Assembly (NCBI RefSeq): GCF_003337565.1
Contig: NZ_QPJL01000029.1
Coordinates: 1-32,686 of the forward strand
DNA from: Paracoccus lutimaris
GTDB lineage: Bacteria > Pseudomonadota > Alphaproteobacteria > Rhodobacterales > Rhodobacteraceae
Length of the DNA: 32,686 nt
Direction of reading: 5' to 3'
Both the position numbers and the translations under genes were made by a program. Every line of letters begins with the position of its first letter. Within the stretch, counting starts at the first letter, position 1. Of this stretch, positions 8,039 through 16,313 are shown piece after piece. Below the pieces are notes generated by a model. That model had not been told where the DNA came from, made no database searches, and was given only the letters and a program-made list of their open reading frames with translations.

Positions 8039-8437
8039 TCAGGCCGTCTGCTTCAACGCATCGAGCCTACGCCGGACGCGGTCGGCGAGGTCCTGGACCA
8101 GCCTTGACGCCGGCCGCAGCGCTGGCGTCAGCATGTCATATGTAAAGGGCTGCTCGGGCGTGATCGGCCGGATTGCGACCATGCCAAGGCCCGCGCATTG
8201 CCGCGCGGTCACCGGCTCGATGATCGACACCCCGGCGCCGGCCGCCACCATCGAACAGATGGCAAAGGACAGTTGCGCCTCGGCGACCACGCAGGGCTTG
8301 ATGCCATGATCGGCAAAGAACCGGTCCTTGTCCGATCGCGTGCTGATCTCGTTTCCCAAGGCAATGAACGGCTGCCGGTGGAAATCCTGCGGCATCGGCA
8401 CCGGCTTTTCGCCAAGTGGATGGCCGGGGGGCAGCAC
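8039..8437 (-). pseudogene. 3'-terminal fragment of a LysR regulator gene (duplicate of part of the regulator at 21153-22097)
   Basis: Only the last 132 codons of a LysR-type co-inducer domain remain, beginning at PPGHPLGEKPV and containing FAICSMVAAGAGVSIIEP. There is no helix-turn-helix, so it cannot act as a regulator. The DNA from 8070 to 8437 aligns without gaps to 21211-21578; by hand count about 16 of 368 bases differ. Identity stops abruptly after 8437/21578, which marks a recombination or deletion break. The extreme C-termini (8039-8069) also differ, so the other end of the copied block is near 8070. The open frame appears to begin with GTG only because of where the break falls. The fragment lies 8 bp after, and convergent with, the RidA gene. 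Confidence 0.88.
8070..8437. repeat. Long dispersed repeat, copy 1 (partner 21211-21578)
   Basis: This 368-bp block is the same-orientation counterpart of 21211-21578, at a constant offset of 13141 bp and about 96% identical by hand count. Both copies lie within LysR-coding sequence read from the minus strand. As direct repeats they could recombine and delete the taurine cluster between them. Confidence 0.88.
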
Positions 8438-8733
8438 AGGGATCTGCTACCGGCAGGGCTTCTCCGTGCCGTTCCTTAATATGGGCTCTGTCCGAGGATC
8501 TGGCGGCGCTGAGTGCGCAGATAATGGGTTGGGCGGTTAGCGTAGGAGGCAGCACTATGCAGTTTTTGGCGGCACTGCGCTCATCGTCGTGACTTGGCTG
8601 AACCGGACTGGGCAAAGCTACGCGCTGATCATGGCAGCCGAGCCGACCTGTATGGAATTGGGCGTCGACCTTTCGCTTCCATTTCGGTCCAACGCTTTGC
8701 TATCGACTGATGCAAGGGCAGGAGGGATGACAG
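8438..8733. other. Unassigned stretch between the LysR fragment break and nhaA
   Basis: No convincing gene on either strand. The sequence changes character at 8438, exactly where similarity to the intact LysR gene stops, and short frames on both strands have no motif I recognise. It is probably the remnant of an insertion or deletion junction. I looked for insertion-sequence ends and for a transposase and saw none. The last part (about 8715-8730) carries the ribosome binding site of the nhaA gene (GGAGGG). Confidence 0.5.
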
Positions 8734-9985
8734 TTGAATCGCATTTGGAACTTCGTCGCGCAAAATTCGCTCTTGCTTATAGGGGGCGCGGCGCTGGCCT
8801 TGATCTGGGCCAATCTGGCGCCTGACAGCTATCATCAGCTTGTTCACCTACCGATCTGGTCCAATGCCCCGATCGGCCTAGTCGAGATGCACGACGGACA
8901 GGCTATCCGCGTCGTGACCCTACACTTCCTGATCAACGACCTTCTGATGGCCTTTTTCTTTGCCATGGCCGCAAAAGAGGTCTGGGAGGCTGTGATCCTG
9001 TCGGGCGGCTCGCTGCGCGGGAAGAAGGCGTTGACGCCGCTGATCGCCACGCTGGGCGGAATGATGGGACCGGTCGCCGTCTATCTGACGCTGGCCGTCC
9101 TGCTGGGGTCGCTGGCCGAAATGGGCCGGGGCTGGGCGATTCCCACGGCAACCGACATCGCCTTTTCCTATCTGGTCGGCCGCATGGTCTTTGGTGCGCG
9201 GCATCCGGCCATTCGGCTTCCTGCTGCTGCTGGCGATTGCCGATGATGCGGCGGGTCTGGCGATACTTGCGGTGTTCTATCCATCGGGCGATCTGGCGCT
9301 GGCCTGGCTGCTCTTGTCGGTCGCGGCGGCGGTCGCGGTCTGGCTTATGGCTAACTGGCTGCCGCGCCGGATGGACCGGGGCCGGCAGGACCGGCCGAAC
9401 TCGACCTGGGCGCGGCGGGTGCTAGGGGCCTGGCCCTATGTGATCGCCGGCTGTCTCAGTTGGTATGCGTTCTACCGCGCCGGGCTGCATCCGGCGCTGG
9501 GGCTGTTGCCGATCATCCCGGCCATTCCCCATGCCGAGCACGATTTCGGCATCTTTGCCGAAGAGGAACGCCATGCCACCGATCTGCTCAACAGCATCGA
9601 GCATGCCTTGAAGGTACCGGTGCAGCTGGTGCTTTGCGCCTTTGGGCTGGTCAATGCCGGGGTTGAGCTCAGCGCGGTCTCGGCGCCGACGCTGCTGGTC
9701 CTGGCGGGGTTGATGATCGGCAAGCCGCTGGGGATCACGCTGTTTGGCTGGTTCGCCGCCAATGTGCTGCAGCTTGGTCTGCCCGAAGGCATGACGTTAC
9801 GCGATTTGCCGGTCGTGGGCTGCGTCGCGGCCATTGGTTTTACCGTAGCGCTGTTCGTGGCCTCGGTCGCCTTCCCTGCCGGGCCGGTTCAGGACGCCGC
9901 CAAGATGGGCGCGCTGCTGAGCCTTGCCAGCGCCATTCTGGCGCTGCTGGCTGGGCGGCTGGCGGCGGTCCGGCGGACGGTCTAG
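8734..9985 (+). pseudogene. nhaA: Na+/H+ antiporter NhaA, disrupted by a one-base frameshift
   Basis: NhaA exchanges sodium for protons across the inner membrane. The first part (8734-9246 frame) starts at a TTG preceded by GGAGGG and contains FLINDLLMAFFF and the TDIAF region with the essential aspartate. The rest continues in another frame, entered about position 9216, with the paired aspartates in AIADDAAG, the conserved lysine in MIGKPLGI and the terminal helices. Reading ATTCGGCTTCCTG with one G fewer at 9215-9216 restores IRFLLLLAIADDAAG without a break, so a single inserted G explains the split. Without it the product would be about 416 residues, normal for the family. Either the gene is inactive or this is a sequencing or assembly error in a GC-rich stretch; the reading frame is otherwise intact. 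Confidence 0.88.
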
Positions 9986-11451
9986 CCCCCCGCCAGACGC
10001 CGCGCCATGCGGTCGATACGGGCAACGCCCTCGGGGATCAGATCGTCGGCGATCGAGCCATAACCCAGCCGGAACAGCGGGCAGGGCGCGGGCGGCTGTT
10101 CAAAGAACACCGCCCCCGGCTCGATCAGCACGCTTTCCGCGTGCAACCGCGCGGCCAGATCGGCGCTGTCGGTTCCGGGCGCGCCAAGCCACATGCTGGA
10201 CCCGCCCTGCGCCGCTGCGCCCAGGGTCTGTAACGTGGTCTGCGCCAGCGCCTGTTCCAGAACCTTGCGGCGCTGCTTCAGCGCCTGCCGCAGCCGCACG
10301 ATATGGGCGTCGTAATGCCCCAGCGCCAGAAAATATGAGGTGATGCGTTGCAGATGCGTCGGCGGGTGGCGCAGCATGATCGAACGCAGCGCCCGCGCCC
10401 GCGCGATCAGCGGTGCAGGGCCGACCATGTAGCCGATGCGCAGCCCGGGAAACAACGACTTGGAGAAGCTGCCGATATAGATCACCCGGCCGGCGCTATC
10501 GAGCGATTTCAGCGCCGGGACCGGGGGCGCCAGATAGGACATCTCGAAATCATAATCATCTTCGATAATCAGCGCGTTCAACTGTTCGGCGCGCTGCAAC
10601 AAGGCGTGCCGGCGCGCCGGCGGCATGGTGGCGCCTGTCGGGATGTGGTGGCTGGGCGTGACAATGATGAGCTGCGTGGCCTCGGGCAGCATCGCCGGAT
10701 CCAGCCCCATACCGTCCACCGGCAGAAAGGTGGTCGGGCTGCGGGCGCGGCGCAAGGTCTCGGCAAAATCGGGATAGCCAGGCTCCTCGGTCACGGCCAG
10801 CCGGTCGATGCGGGCCAGAAGCTCGGTCGCCAGAAACAGCGCGTTCTGGGCGCCCAGCGTGATCAGCACCTCGTCGGGGCTGGCCTGAAAGCCACGCCGG
10901 GGCAGAGTGTGCGAACAGATGTAATCGACGAGCAGCGGATCGTCGGCGCCATAGCGGTCGGCGGCCAGATCGGAGAAATCCCGTGTTCCCAGCGCCCGGC
11001 GCGCGCAGTCGCGCCATGCGCCATGGTCGAACAGCCGAGGATCGGCCTGGCCAAAGATGAAGGGGTAACGGAACTCGCGCCAGTTCTCCGGCTTACGGAT
11101 CACCCGTTTGGGCAGCGTCTGGTCTGACAGCCAATCGGCCCAATCCAACGCGCGCGACACGCCCCTGGCCGCCACCTCAACCCTGCGCAAGGGCACCGTC
11201 GCGGCAATGGCGATGCCTGAACGCGGCAAGGTCTCCAGGTAGCCCTGGCTGACGAGGTTTTGGTAAACCAGCGTCACCGTCATCCGCGAAATGCCGAGTG
11301 CCTGCGCCAGCTTGCGACTGGAGGGCAACCGTACGCCGGGCCTTGATCGCGTTTCCAGAACCGCCCGGACTATGGCGGCCGCCAGCCGCCCCTGCAAGGT
11401 CAGGGCGTCGTCACGCAGAAAGATCGTCTCGACCGGAAGGGTGTCCGCCAT
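9982..11451 (-). CDS. tauR: TauR, MocR-type (GntR/aminotransferase) regulator of taurine genes
   Basis: A 489-residue MocR-family regulator. Residues about 15-80 form a GntR winged helix (RLPSSRKLAQALGISRMTVT), and from about residue 125 the protein is a fold-type I aminotransferase domain that binds pyridoxal phosphate. The expected PLP residues are present: Lys331 in SFSKSLFPGLRIGY and the Asp pair in IIEDDYDF. In Rhodobacter capsulatus TauR activates taurine-use genes in response to taurine; here the gene diverges from tauKLM and the rest of the pathway, which supports the name. Its start codon lies next to one of the CTGGAC repeats, so it probably regulates itself too. Its 3' end overlaps the nhaA pseudogene by 4 bp, tail to tail. 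Confidence 0.9.
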   Translation of the reverse strand: MADTLPVETIFLRDDALTLQGRLAAAIVRAVLETRSRPGVRLPSSRKLAQALGISRMTVTLVYQNLVSQGYLETLPRSGIAIAATVPLRRVEVAARGVSRALDWADWLSDQTLPKRVIRKPENWREFRYPFIFGQADPRLFDHGAWRDCARRALGTRDFSDLAADRYGADDPLLVDYICSHTLPRRGFQASPDEVLITLGAQNALFLATELLARIDRLAVTEEPGYPDFAETLRRARSPTTFLPVDGMGLDPAMLPEATQLIIVTPSHHIPTGATMPPARRHALLQRAEQLNALIIEDDYDFEMSYLAPPVPALKSLDSAGRVIYIGSFSKSLFPGLRIGYMVGPAPLIARARALRSIMLRHPPTHLQRITSYFLALGHYDAHIVRLRQALKQRRKVLEQALAQTTLQTLGAAAQGGSSMWLGAPGTDSADLAARLHAESVLIEPGAVFFEQPPAPCPLFRLGYGSIADDLIPEGVARIDRMARRLAGG

Positions 11452-11483
11452 CTGGACTCACATTTGCTTGCAACTGGACATAT
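11452..11483. promoter_or_regulatory. Probable TauR operator: CTGGAC direct repeats
   Basis: Two same-direction CTGGAC cores lie at 11452-11457 and 11474-11479, 22 bp apart start to start, about two helical turns, so both would face the same side of the DNA. From memory, the published TauR site in R. capsulatus consists of direct repeats of the form CTGGACYTAA; here the first six bases match and the tails differ. MocR regulators commonly bind paired direct repeats. The first repeat touches the tauR start codon, the second lies 85 bp before the tauK start, a position compatible with activation of tauK and self-control of tauR. Clear -35/-10 hexamers for tauK are not visible; an AATATT lies at about 11504-11509. 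Confidence 0.65.
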
Positions 11484-11563
11484 CACTTGGCGCGCTCTGC
11501 GGCAATATTACGCAGCGTCGCAAGGCTCACGGGAGGTGGGTCGCGCAAGGGGAGGGGAAGCCT

Positions 11564-12565
11564 ATGAAGAAGACATTCAACCTACTGGCCGGCACCGCGA
11601 TCAGCCTGATGCTAAGCGTTCCGGCCTTTGCTACCGAATACCGCATCGCTGTGGGCGATGGTGCCGGCGGGACGCAAGAGGCGCTTGGCAAGGCCTTTGT
11701 CGCCGCGCTGGAGAAGGAAAGCGGCGGCGCCATGACTGGCAAGCTGTTCCTGAACGGTCAGCTGGGTGACGAGCAAGACACCATTACCGCAGCCGCCACC
11801 GGCACGCTGGATTTCTCGATCCTGGCGATCAACAATATCACGCCGTTCTCGCCCAGCGTCGGCACGCTGACCCTGCCCTATGTCATCTTGTCGCAGGACG
11901 ACGCCGAGAAGGTGACGCAGGGCGAAGTCGGTCAGAAGATGGTCGATCAGACCGTCGAGGATGCCGGCGTGCGCATCATCGGCTGGGGCTATTCCGGCTT
12001 CCGCGTGCTGACCAACTCGAAAAAGCCGGTCTCGACCGTGGCCGACCTGCAGGGCCTGGTGGTGCGCGTACCCAAGAACGAGATCATGATCGAGACCTAC
12101 AAGGCCTGGGGCATCAACCCCACCCCGATGGCTTGGGGCGAAACCTTTGCGGCGCTGCAACAGAAAGTCGTTGACGGTCAGGACAACCCCTACATGACCG
12201 TGAACGCGATGAAGTTCTACGAGGTCCAGAAATACATCACCGATCTACGCTACATTTTCTCGATCGAGCCGCTGGTCATCAGCGAATCGCTGTTTGAAAG
12301 CCTGTCCGAAGAACAGCAGCAGCAGGTTCTGGCCGCCGGCCGCGACGCGACCAAGGCATCCGGCGTCTTCCTGCGCGAACAGGAAAGCAAGATCCGCGAC
12401 GAGCTGGTGGCGCGCGGCATGGAAATCACCAAGCCGGCCGATGACGAAAAGGAATTCATCGACCTGGCGACCAGCAAGGTCTGGCCGAAATTCTATGACC
12501 AGATCGGCGGCGTCGAGGTGCTGAATGGGGTGCTGACCTCGCTGGGCCGCGACACGGTGCAATAA
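11564..12565 (+). CDS. tauK: TRAP transporter substrate-binding protein (DctP family), probable taurine receptor
   Basis: A 333-residue periplasmic binding protein that would capture taurine for the TRAP importer. The first 23 residues form a signal peptide (positive MKK, hydrophobic core, cleavage near AFA-TEY). The DctP-family pattern follows, with FLNGQLGDEQDT early, the domain-crossing region with RVLTNSKKPV and the conserved arginine of GLVVRVPKNE, then NPTPMAWGETFAALQQKVVDGQDNP, cut short here by the end of the ligand-binding motif. The frame is open further upstream, but the ATG at 11564 follows GGGGAGGGGAA and begins the signal peptide. It is the first gene of the taurine operon and is followed by the two membrane subunits. 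Substrate assignment rests on the neighbours. Confidence 0.88.
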   Translation: MKKTFNLLAGTAISLMLSVPAFATEYRIAVGDGAGGTQEALGKAFVAALEKESGGAMTGKLFLNGQLGDEQDTITAAATGTLDFSILAINNITPFSPSVGTLTLPYVILSQDDAEKVTQGEVGQKMVDQTVEDAGVRIIGWGYSGFRVLTNSKKPVSTVADLQGLVVRVPKNEIMIETYKAWGINPTPMAWGETFAALQQKVVDGQDNPYMTVNAMKFYEVQKYITDLRYIFSIEPLVISESLFESLSEEQQQQVLAAGRDATKASGVFLREQESKIRDELVARGMEITKPADDEKEFIDLATSKVWPKFYDQIGGVEVLNGVLTSLGRDTVQ

Positions 12566-12596
12566 GCACCGACGTCGCCCTGTTCGGAGTCCACGC

Positions 12597-13157
12597 ATGT
12601 CTGCATTCTGGAAACATCTCGACAATCTGGAAAGCTACATCTGCCGCGCGCTGCTGGCCGTGTTCGTCACGCTGCTCTTCGTGCAGATCGTCGCCCGACA
12701 GATGTTCGGCTTTTCGATCACCTGGATCGAAGAGCTGTCGGTCATCCTGTTCGTCTGGTTCGCCTATTTCGGCGCCTCCTATGCCGCGCGGATGGCGGCG
12801 CATAACCGCGTCACCTTTCATCTGAACATGATGCCGCGCCGAGCTGCGCGAATTCTGGAAGCCATTGGGGACCTGTTCTGGATCGCCTTCAATGTCGTCT
12901 TCATCTGGCAAGCGATCCAGTTCATCAGCCGGCTGAAACCCTTCGTTAAGGCGCAGACGCTGGGCTGGGAAATGCGCTGGGTCTACATGGCGCTGCCCAT
13001 CGCCTTTGCGCTGATGACGATCCGCATCCTGCAGGTGAATTACCTGAAGCTGGTCAAGGGGATCGACCCGCGTGACCCGGACAAGGTCGAGGTCGAGCAG
13101 GCTCTTGAACTGGCCGAGGATGAACAGCGCGCCTATGAGCGGGAGCACGCGAAATGA
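12597..13157 (+). CDS. tauL: TRAP transporter small permease (DctQ type)
   Basis: A 186-residue inner-membrane protein with four hydrophobic segments, the standard topology of the small TRAP subunit. The ITWIEELSVILFVWFAYFGA segment with Glu-Glu at about residues 44-63 is typical of DctQ proteins, as is the following block that ends in VTFHLNMMP. The last 30 residues are charged and helical (EVEQALELAEDEQRAYERE) and probably cytoplasmic. It pairs with the large permease encoded next, whose start overlaps its stop (ATGA), and together with TauK forms the sodium-dependent importer. The ATG is preceded by CGGAG. Confidence 0.88.
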   Translation: MSAFWKHLDNLESYICRALLAVFVTLLFVQIVARQMFGFSITWIEELSVILFVWFAYFGASYAARMAAHNRVTFHLNMMPRRAARILEAIGDLFWIAFNVVFIWQAIQFISRLKPFVKAQTLGWEMRWVYMALPIAFALMTIRILQVNYLKLVKGIDPRDPDKVEVEQALELAEDEQRAYEREHAK

Positions 13158-14494
13158 ACGACTATGTCGTGGAAGTCCTGTTCGGCACCTTCGCACTGCT
13201 GATGGTCCTGGGCGCGCCGATTGTGGTGGCGCTTGGCGTCGCCGCCCTGGCCGCGATGCTGTATCTGGGCGACAACCCGATCAAGATGGTGCAGATGGCC
13301 TGGTCCTCGGTGGGGTCGTTCCCGCTGATGGCGCTGCCATCCTTCATCCTTGCCGGTGCGCTGATGGAGGCCGCGGGCCTGTCGCGGCGCCTGATCGCCG
13401 TCGCCGAAAGCCTGGCCGGTCCCTTTACCGGCGGGCTGTCGGCCGCCACCATCGTCGCCTGCCTGTTCTTCGGCGCGATTTCCGGCTCCGGCCCCGCCAC
13501 CACGGCGGCGGTGGGGATGCTGATGATCCCCGGCATGATCCGCAACGGATACAGCCGCGACTATGCCGCATCCGTCACGGCGGCGGCGGGGGGTCTGGGC
13601 ATCGTCATCCCGCCCTCGATCCCGATGATCATCTTCGGCATTTCGGCCATGGGCATCGCGCCCGCCCCCGAGGCGATTGCCGCGCATGGTCCGTTCCAGT
13701 CGGTGTCGATTTCCAAGATGTTCATCGCGGGCTTCCTGCCGGGCGCCGTGATGGCGGGCGGTCTGCTGCTGATGAACTGGGTCCGCTGCAAGGGACGCGG
13801 CTATCACGGATCGTCCGAGCCGCTGTCGCTGCGCAAGTTCGCCTGCGCCTGCTATCAGGGGTTCTGGGCGCTGCTGGCTCCGATCGTCATCCTGGGCGGC
13901 ATCTACACCGGCCTGTTCACCCCGACCGAGGCCGCCATCGTCGCCATCTTCTATACCCTGTTCGTCGGCGTCGTCATCTATCGCGAGCTGGACATGGCCG
14001 AGGTGTTCAAGGCGCTTGAGGCGACGACCTGGCTTGCCGGACGAGTGCTTCTGGTGCTGTTCGCCGCAACGATCTTTGGGCGCATCCTGGTGGAAAACAA
14101 CGTCCCCGGCATCATCGCGGGCGGCATCCTGAGCCTGACCACCAATGTCTATGCCATCTGGGCGCTGATCATCGGCATGCTGCTGATCGTCGGCATGTTC
14201 ATGGAAACGCTGGCCGCGATCATGATCCTGGTGCCGGTGATGCTGCCGGTCGCCTACATGGTCGGCATCGACCCGATCCATTTCGGCATCGTGATGATCT
14301 GCACGCTGTCGGTGGGCTTCCAGACGCCACCCCTGGGCGAGAACCTGTTCATCGCCTCGGGCATCTCGGGCGAGAGCATCGAGCGGATCAGCGTTACCGC
14401 GCTGCCCTTCGCCGTGGCCTCGACCGCTGCGATCTTCGTCATCGCCCTGTTTCCCCAAATCGCCCTGTGGCTTCCCGCCATGCTGGGCTACTGA
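13154..14494 (+). CDS. tauM: TRAP transporter large permease (DctM type)
   Basis: A 446-residue inner-membrane protein with about 11-12 hydrophobic segments, the transport subunit of the TRAP system. Family features include FFGAISGSGPATTAAVG near residues 108-124, GLGIVIPPSIPMIIFG at about 149-164, the matching second-half loop FTPTEAAIVAIFYT near 255, and SVGFQTPPLGENLF near 390. These two PP-containing hairpin regions are where Na+ and substrate sites lie in TRAP structures. It is coupled to the small subunit by a 4-bp overlap and is followed, after 16 bp with an AAGGAG site, by the dehydrogenase genes. The likely substrate is taurine; related sulfonates are possible. Confidence 0.9.
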   Translation: MNDYVVEVLFGTFALLMVLGAPIVVALGVAALAAMLYLGDNPIKMVQMAWSSVGSFPLMALPSFILAGALMEAAGLSRRLIAVAESLAGPFTGGLSAATIVACLFFGAISGSGPATTAAVGMLMIPGMIRNGYSRDYAASVTAAAGGLGIVIPPSIPMIIFGISAMGIAPAPEAIAAHGPFQSVSISKMFIAGFLPGAVMAGGLLLMNWVRCKGRGYHGSSEPLSLRKFACACYQGFWALLAPIVILGGIYTGLFTPTEAAIVAIFYTLFVGVVIYRELDMAEVFKALEATTWLAGRVLLVLFAATIFGRILVENNVPGIIAGGILSLTTNVYAIWALIIGMLLIVGMFMETLAAIMILVPVMLPVAYMVGIDPIHFGIVMICTLSVGFQTPPLGENLFIASGISGESIERISVTALPFAVASTAAIFVIALFPQIALWLPAMLGY

Positions 14495-14510
14495 CCAAGG
14501 AGCTTTTCCT

Positions 14511-14906
14511 ATGACCCGCACACTGACCGCCGCCGACCTGCAAGACACCTTCGATGCCTTCAACCGCCACGACATTGACGGTGTCATGACCCACTTCGGT
14601 GATGATTGCGTCTTCTACACTGTCGCCGGTGACAATGAATACGGCAACAAGATCGAAGGCCGCGAGGCGATCGCCAAGGCGTTTGAAGGCGTATGGACCA
14701 CGATGCCGGACGTGCAGTGGGCCGACCACAGCCATTTCGTGTCCGAGGATGGGACCCGCGGCGTGAGCCAATGGACCTTCCGCGCCACGAACCCCGACGG
14801 CACCCGGACCGAAGTGCAGGGCGCCGACCTGTTCCGCTTCCGTCACGGCCGGATCGTGGAAAAGCAGGCGATCCGCAAGCAACGCCCGAACATTCCCGTC
14901 AAGTGA
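14511..14906 (+). CDS. tauX: Taurine dehydrogenase small subunit (NTF2/SnoaL-like)
   Basis: A 131-residue protein of the NTF2/SnoaL fold: a helical N-terminus (LQDTFDAFNRHDIDGVMTHF) followed by alternating strands that end in GADLFRFRHGRIVEKQAI. The fold is common to isomerases and to small scaffolding subunits and does not by itself show a function. The name follows from the gene order: in Paracoccus and Rhodobacter a small tauX precedes tauY, and the pair encodes the cytochrome-linked taurine dehydrogenase. No redox cofactor motif is seen, so the flavin would be carried by TauY. A good AAGGAG site precedes the start. The stop lies 5 bp before the tauY ATG, so the two are probably made in step. 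Confidence 0.78.
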   Translation: MTRTLTAADLQDTFDAFNRHDIDGVMTHFGDDCVFYTVAGDNEYGNKIEGREAIAKAFEGVWTTMPDVQWADHSHFVSEDGTRGVSQWTFRATNPDGTRTEVQGADLFRFRHGRIVEKQAIRKQRPNIPVK

Positions 14907-14911
14907 CCGCT

Positions 14912-16300
14912 ATGCAGCCTATCGACAAACGCGGGTCGGTGCCGTTCGACCCTCAGTATGACCCCATGACGGCGCGCGCTCTGGGACCGGGCAGCGACTA
15001 TGCCCCCACCTATTGGATTGGCACGGCCGGCCCGGCCCCCGACGGCGACGGTCCGGTCACACGCGACATGGACGTGGATGTGGCCGTGATCGGCTCGGGC
15101 TATACGGGGCTGTCCACGGCCATTCACCTGGCGAAGGAACATGGTATCAAGGCCACCGTGCTCGAGGCCAATGGGGTCGCCTATGGCTGTTCCACCCGGA
15201 ACGGCGGCCAGGCGCAGATCAGCGCCGGGCGGCTCAAGCGCAGCCAATGGATCGACCGCTGGGGCTTGGATGTCGCGCGCGGCATGCACCACGAGATGGT
15301 CGAGGCGTTCGCACTGTTCCGCGGGCTGCTGCGCGACCACGACATCCAGTGTGATCCGCAGGATGGCGGCCACTATTATATCGCCCACAAGGCCGGCGTC
15401 ATTCCGACGCTGGAGGCCGAGGCGAAGCTGCTGCGCGACACCTTCGGCTATGATGCCCGAATGCTGTCGCGGGAAGAGCTGTTCGCCAGCGCAGTGCGCG
15501 ACCAGGAAGCCCATGGTGCGATGTGGGAGGCCGACGGCGTCAGCATCCACGCCGCAAAGCTGGCCTTCGGCTATCTGCGCGTGGCCCGCGAACTGGGCGC
15601 CACCGTGCATCCCGACACTCCGGTGCAGGGATGGGAGCTGAAGAACGGCGTCCATCACCTGCGCACGCCGGGCGGCACGGTCCGTGCACGCCGCGTGGCG
15701 GTCGCAACGGCTGCCTACGCCACCCGGAGCCTGCACGGCCGCCTTCGCGACCGCCTGATGCCGATCATGTCGAACAGCATCGTCACGCGTGTCCTGACTC
15801 CGTCAGAGCTCGAGTCCGTGGGCATTCGCACCATGTCCCCGCTGACGGATACGCGTACGCTGCGTCATTATTACCGCCTGCTGCCCGACAACCGGCTGCA
15901 GATCGGATCGCGCGCGGCGATCACCGGGCGCGATGCAGCCAACCCGGCGCACCTGAACAGCTTGCGCGAAGGCATGGCCCGGAAATTCCCCGCCCTGCGC
16001 GGGATCGACCTGGATTACAGCTGGTGGGGATGGGTCGATGTCAGCCACGACATGATGCCGCGCATCACCGGGCTGCCGGATACGCCGGGACTGTTCTACT
16101 CGCTGGGATATGGCGGCAATGGCGTCATGTATTCGGCCATGGCGGGTCGCCGGCTGGCGCAGCTTGTCGCGGGACAGGCTGTCCCGGACCTGCCGATCTT
16201 CAACACCGAACTTCCCCACGAGGGCTGGAAGACGCCGTTCCGGCGGCTTGGCCAGTGGGGCCTCTATCACCTCTATCACTACCGCGACGAGCGGGCATAA
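14912..16300 (+). CDS. tauY: Taurine dehydrogenase large subunit, FAD-dependent
   Basis: A 462-residue DAO-family flavoprotein. After a 55-residue lead it has the dinucleotide-binding motif VIGSGYTGLSTA at about residues 59-70, then STRNGGQAQISAG, a pattern typical of GlcD/DadA/PuuB-like amine dehydrogenases, and a C-terminal FAD closure GYGGNGVMYSAMAGR. It would oxidise taurine to sulfoacetaldehyde and ammonia with a cytochrome acceptor, as reported for Paracoccus TauXY. The ATG at 14912 is used; a GTG at 14903, in frame and overlapping the tauX stop, is an alternative that adds three residues. It lies directly before xsc, which uses the sulfoacetaldehyde. No transaminase (tpa) is present, which supports the dehydrogenase route. 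Confidence 0.87.
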   Translation: MQPIDKRGSVPFDPQYDPMTARALGPGSDYAPTYWIGTAGPAPDGDGPVTRDMDVDVAVIGSGYTGLSTAIHLAKEHGIKATVLEANGVAYGCSTRNGGQAQISAGRLKRSQWIDRWGLDVARGMHHEMVEAFALFRGLLRDHDIQCDPQDGGHYYIAHKAGVIPTLEAEAKLLRDTFGYDARMLSREELFASAVRDQEAHGAMWEADGVSIHAAKLAFGYLRVARELGATVHPDTPVQGWELKNGVHHLRTPGGTVRARRVAVATAAYATRSLHGRLRDRLMPIMSNSIVTRVLTPSELESVGIRTMSPLTDTRTLRHYYRLLPDNRLQIGSRAAITGRDAANPAHLNSLREGMARKFPALRGIDLDYSWWGWVDVSHDMMPRITGLPDTPGLFYSLGYGGNGVMYSAMAGRRLAQLVAGQAVPDLPIFNTELPHEGWKTPFRRLGQWGLYHLYHYRDERA

Positions 16301-16313
16301 GGAGCTATCCGCC

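Noticed and set aside
13133..14587. 484-codon minus-strand frame opposite tauM
   Set aside because: Low-complexity shadow of a membrane protein gene; tauM is unmistakable.
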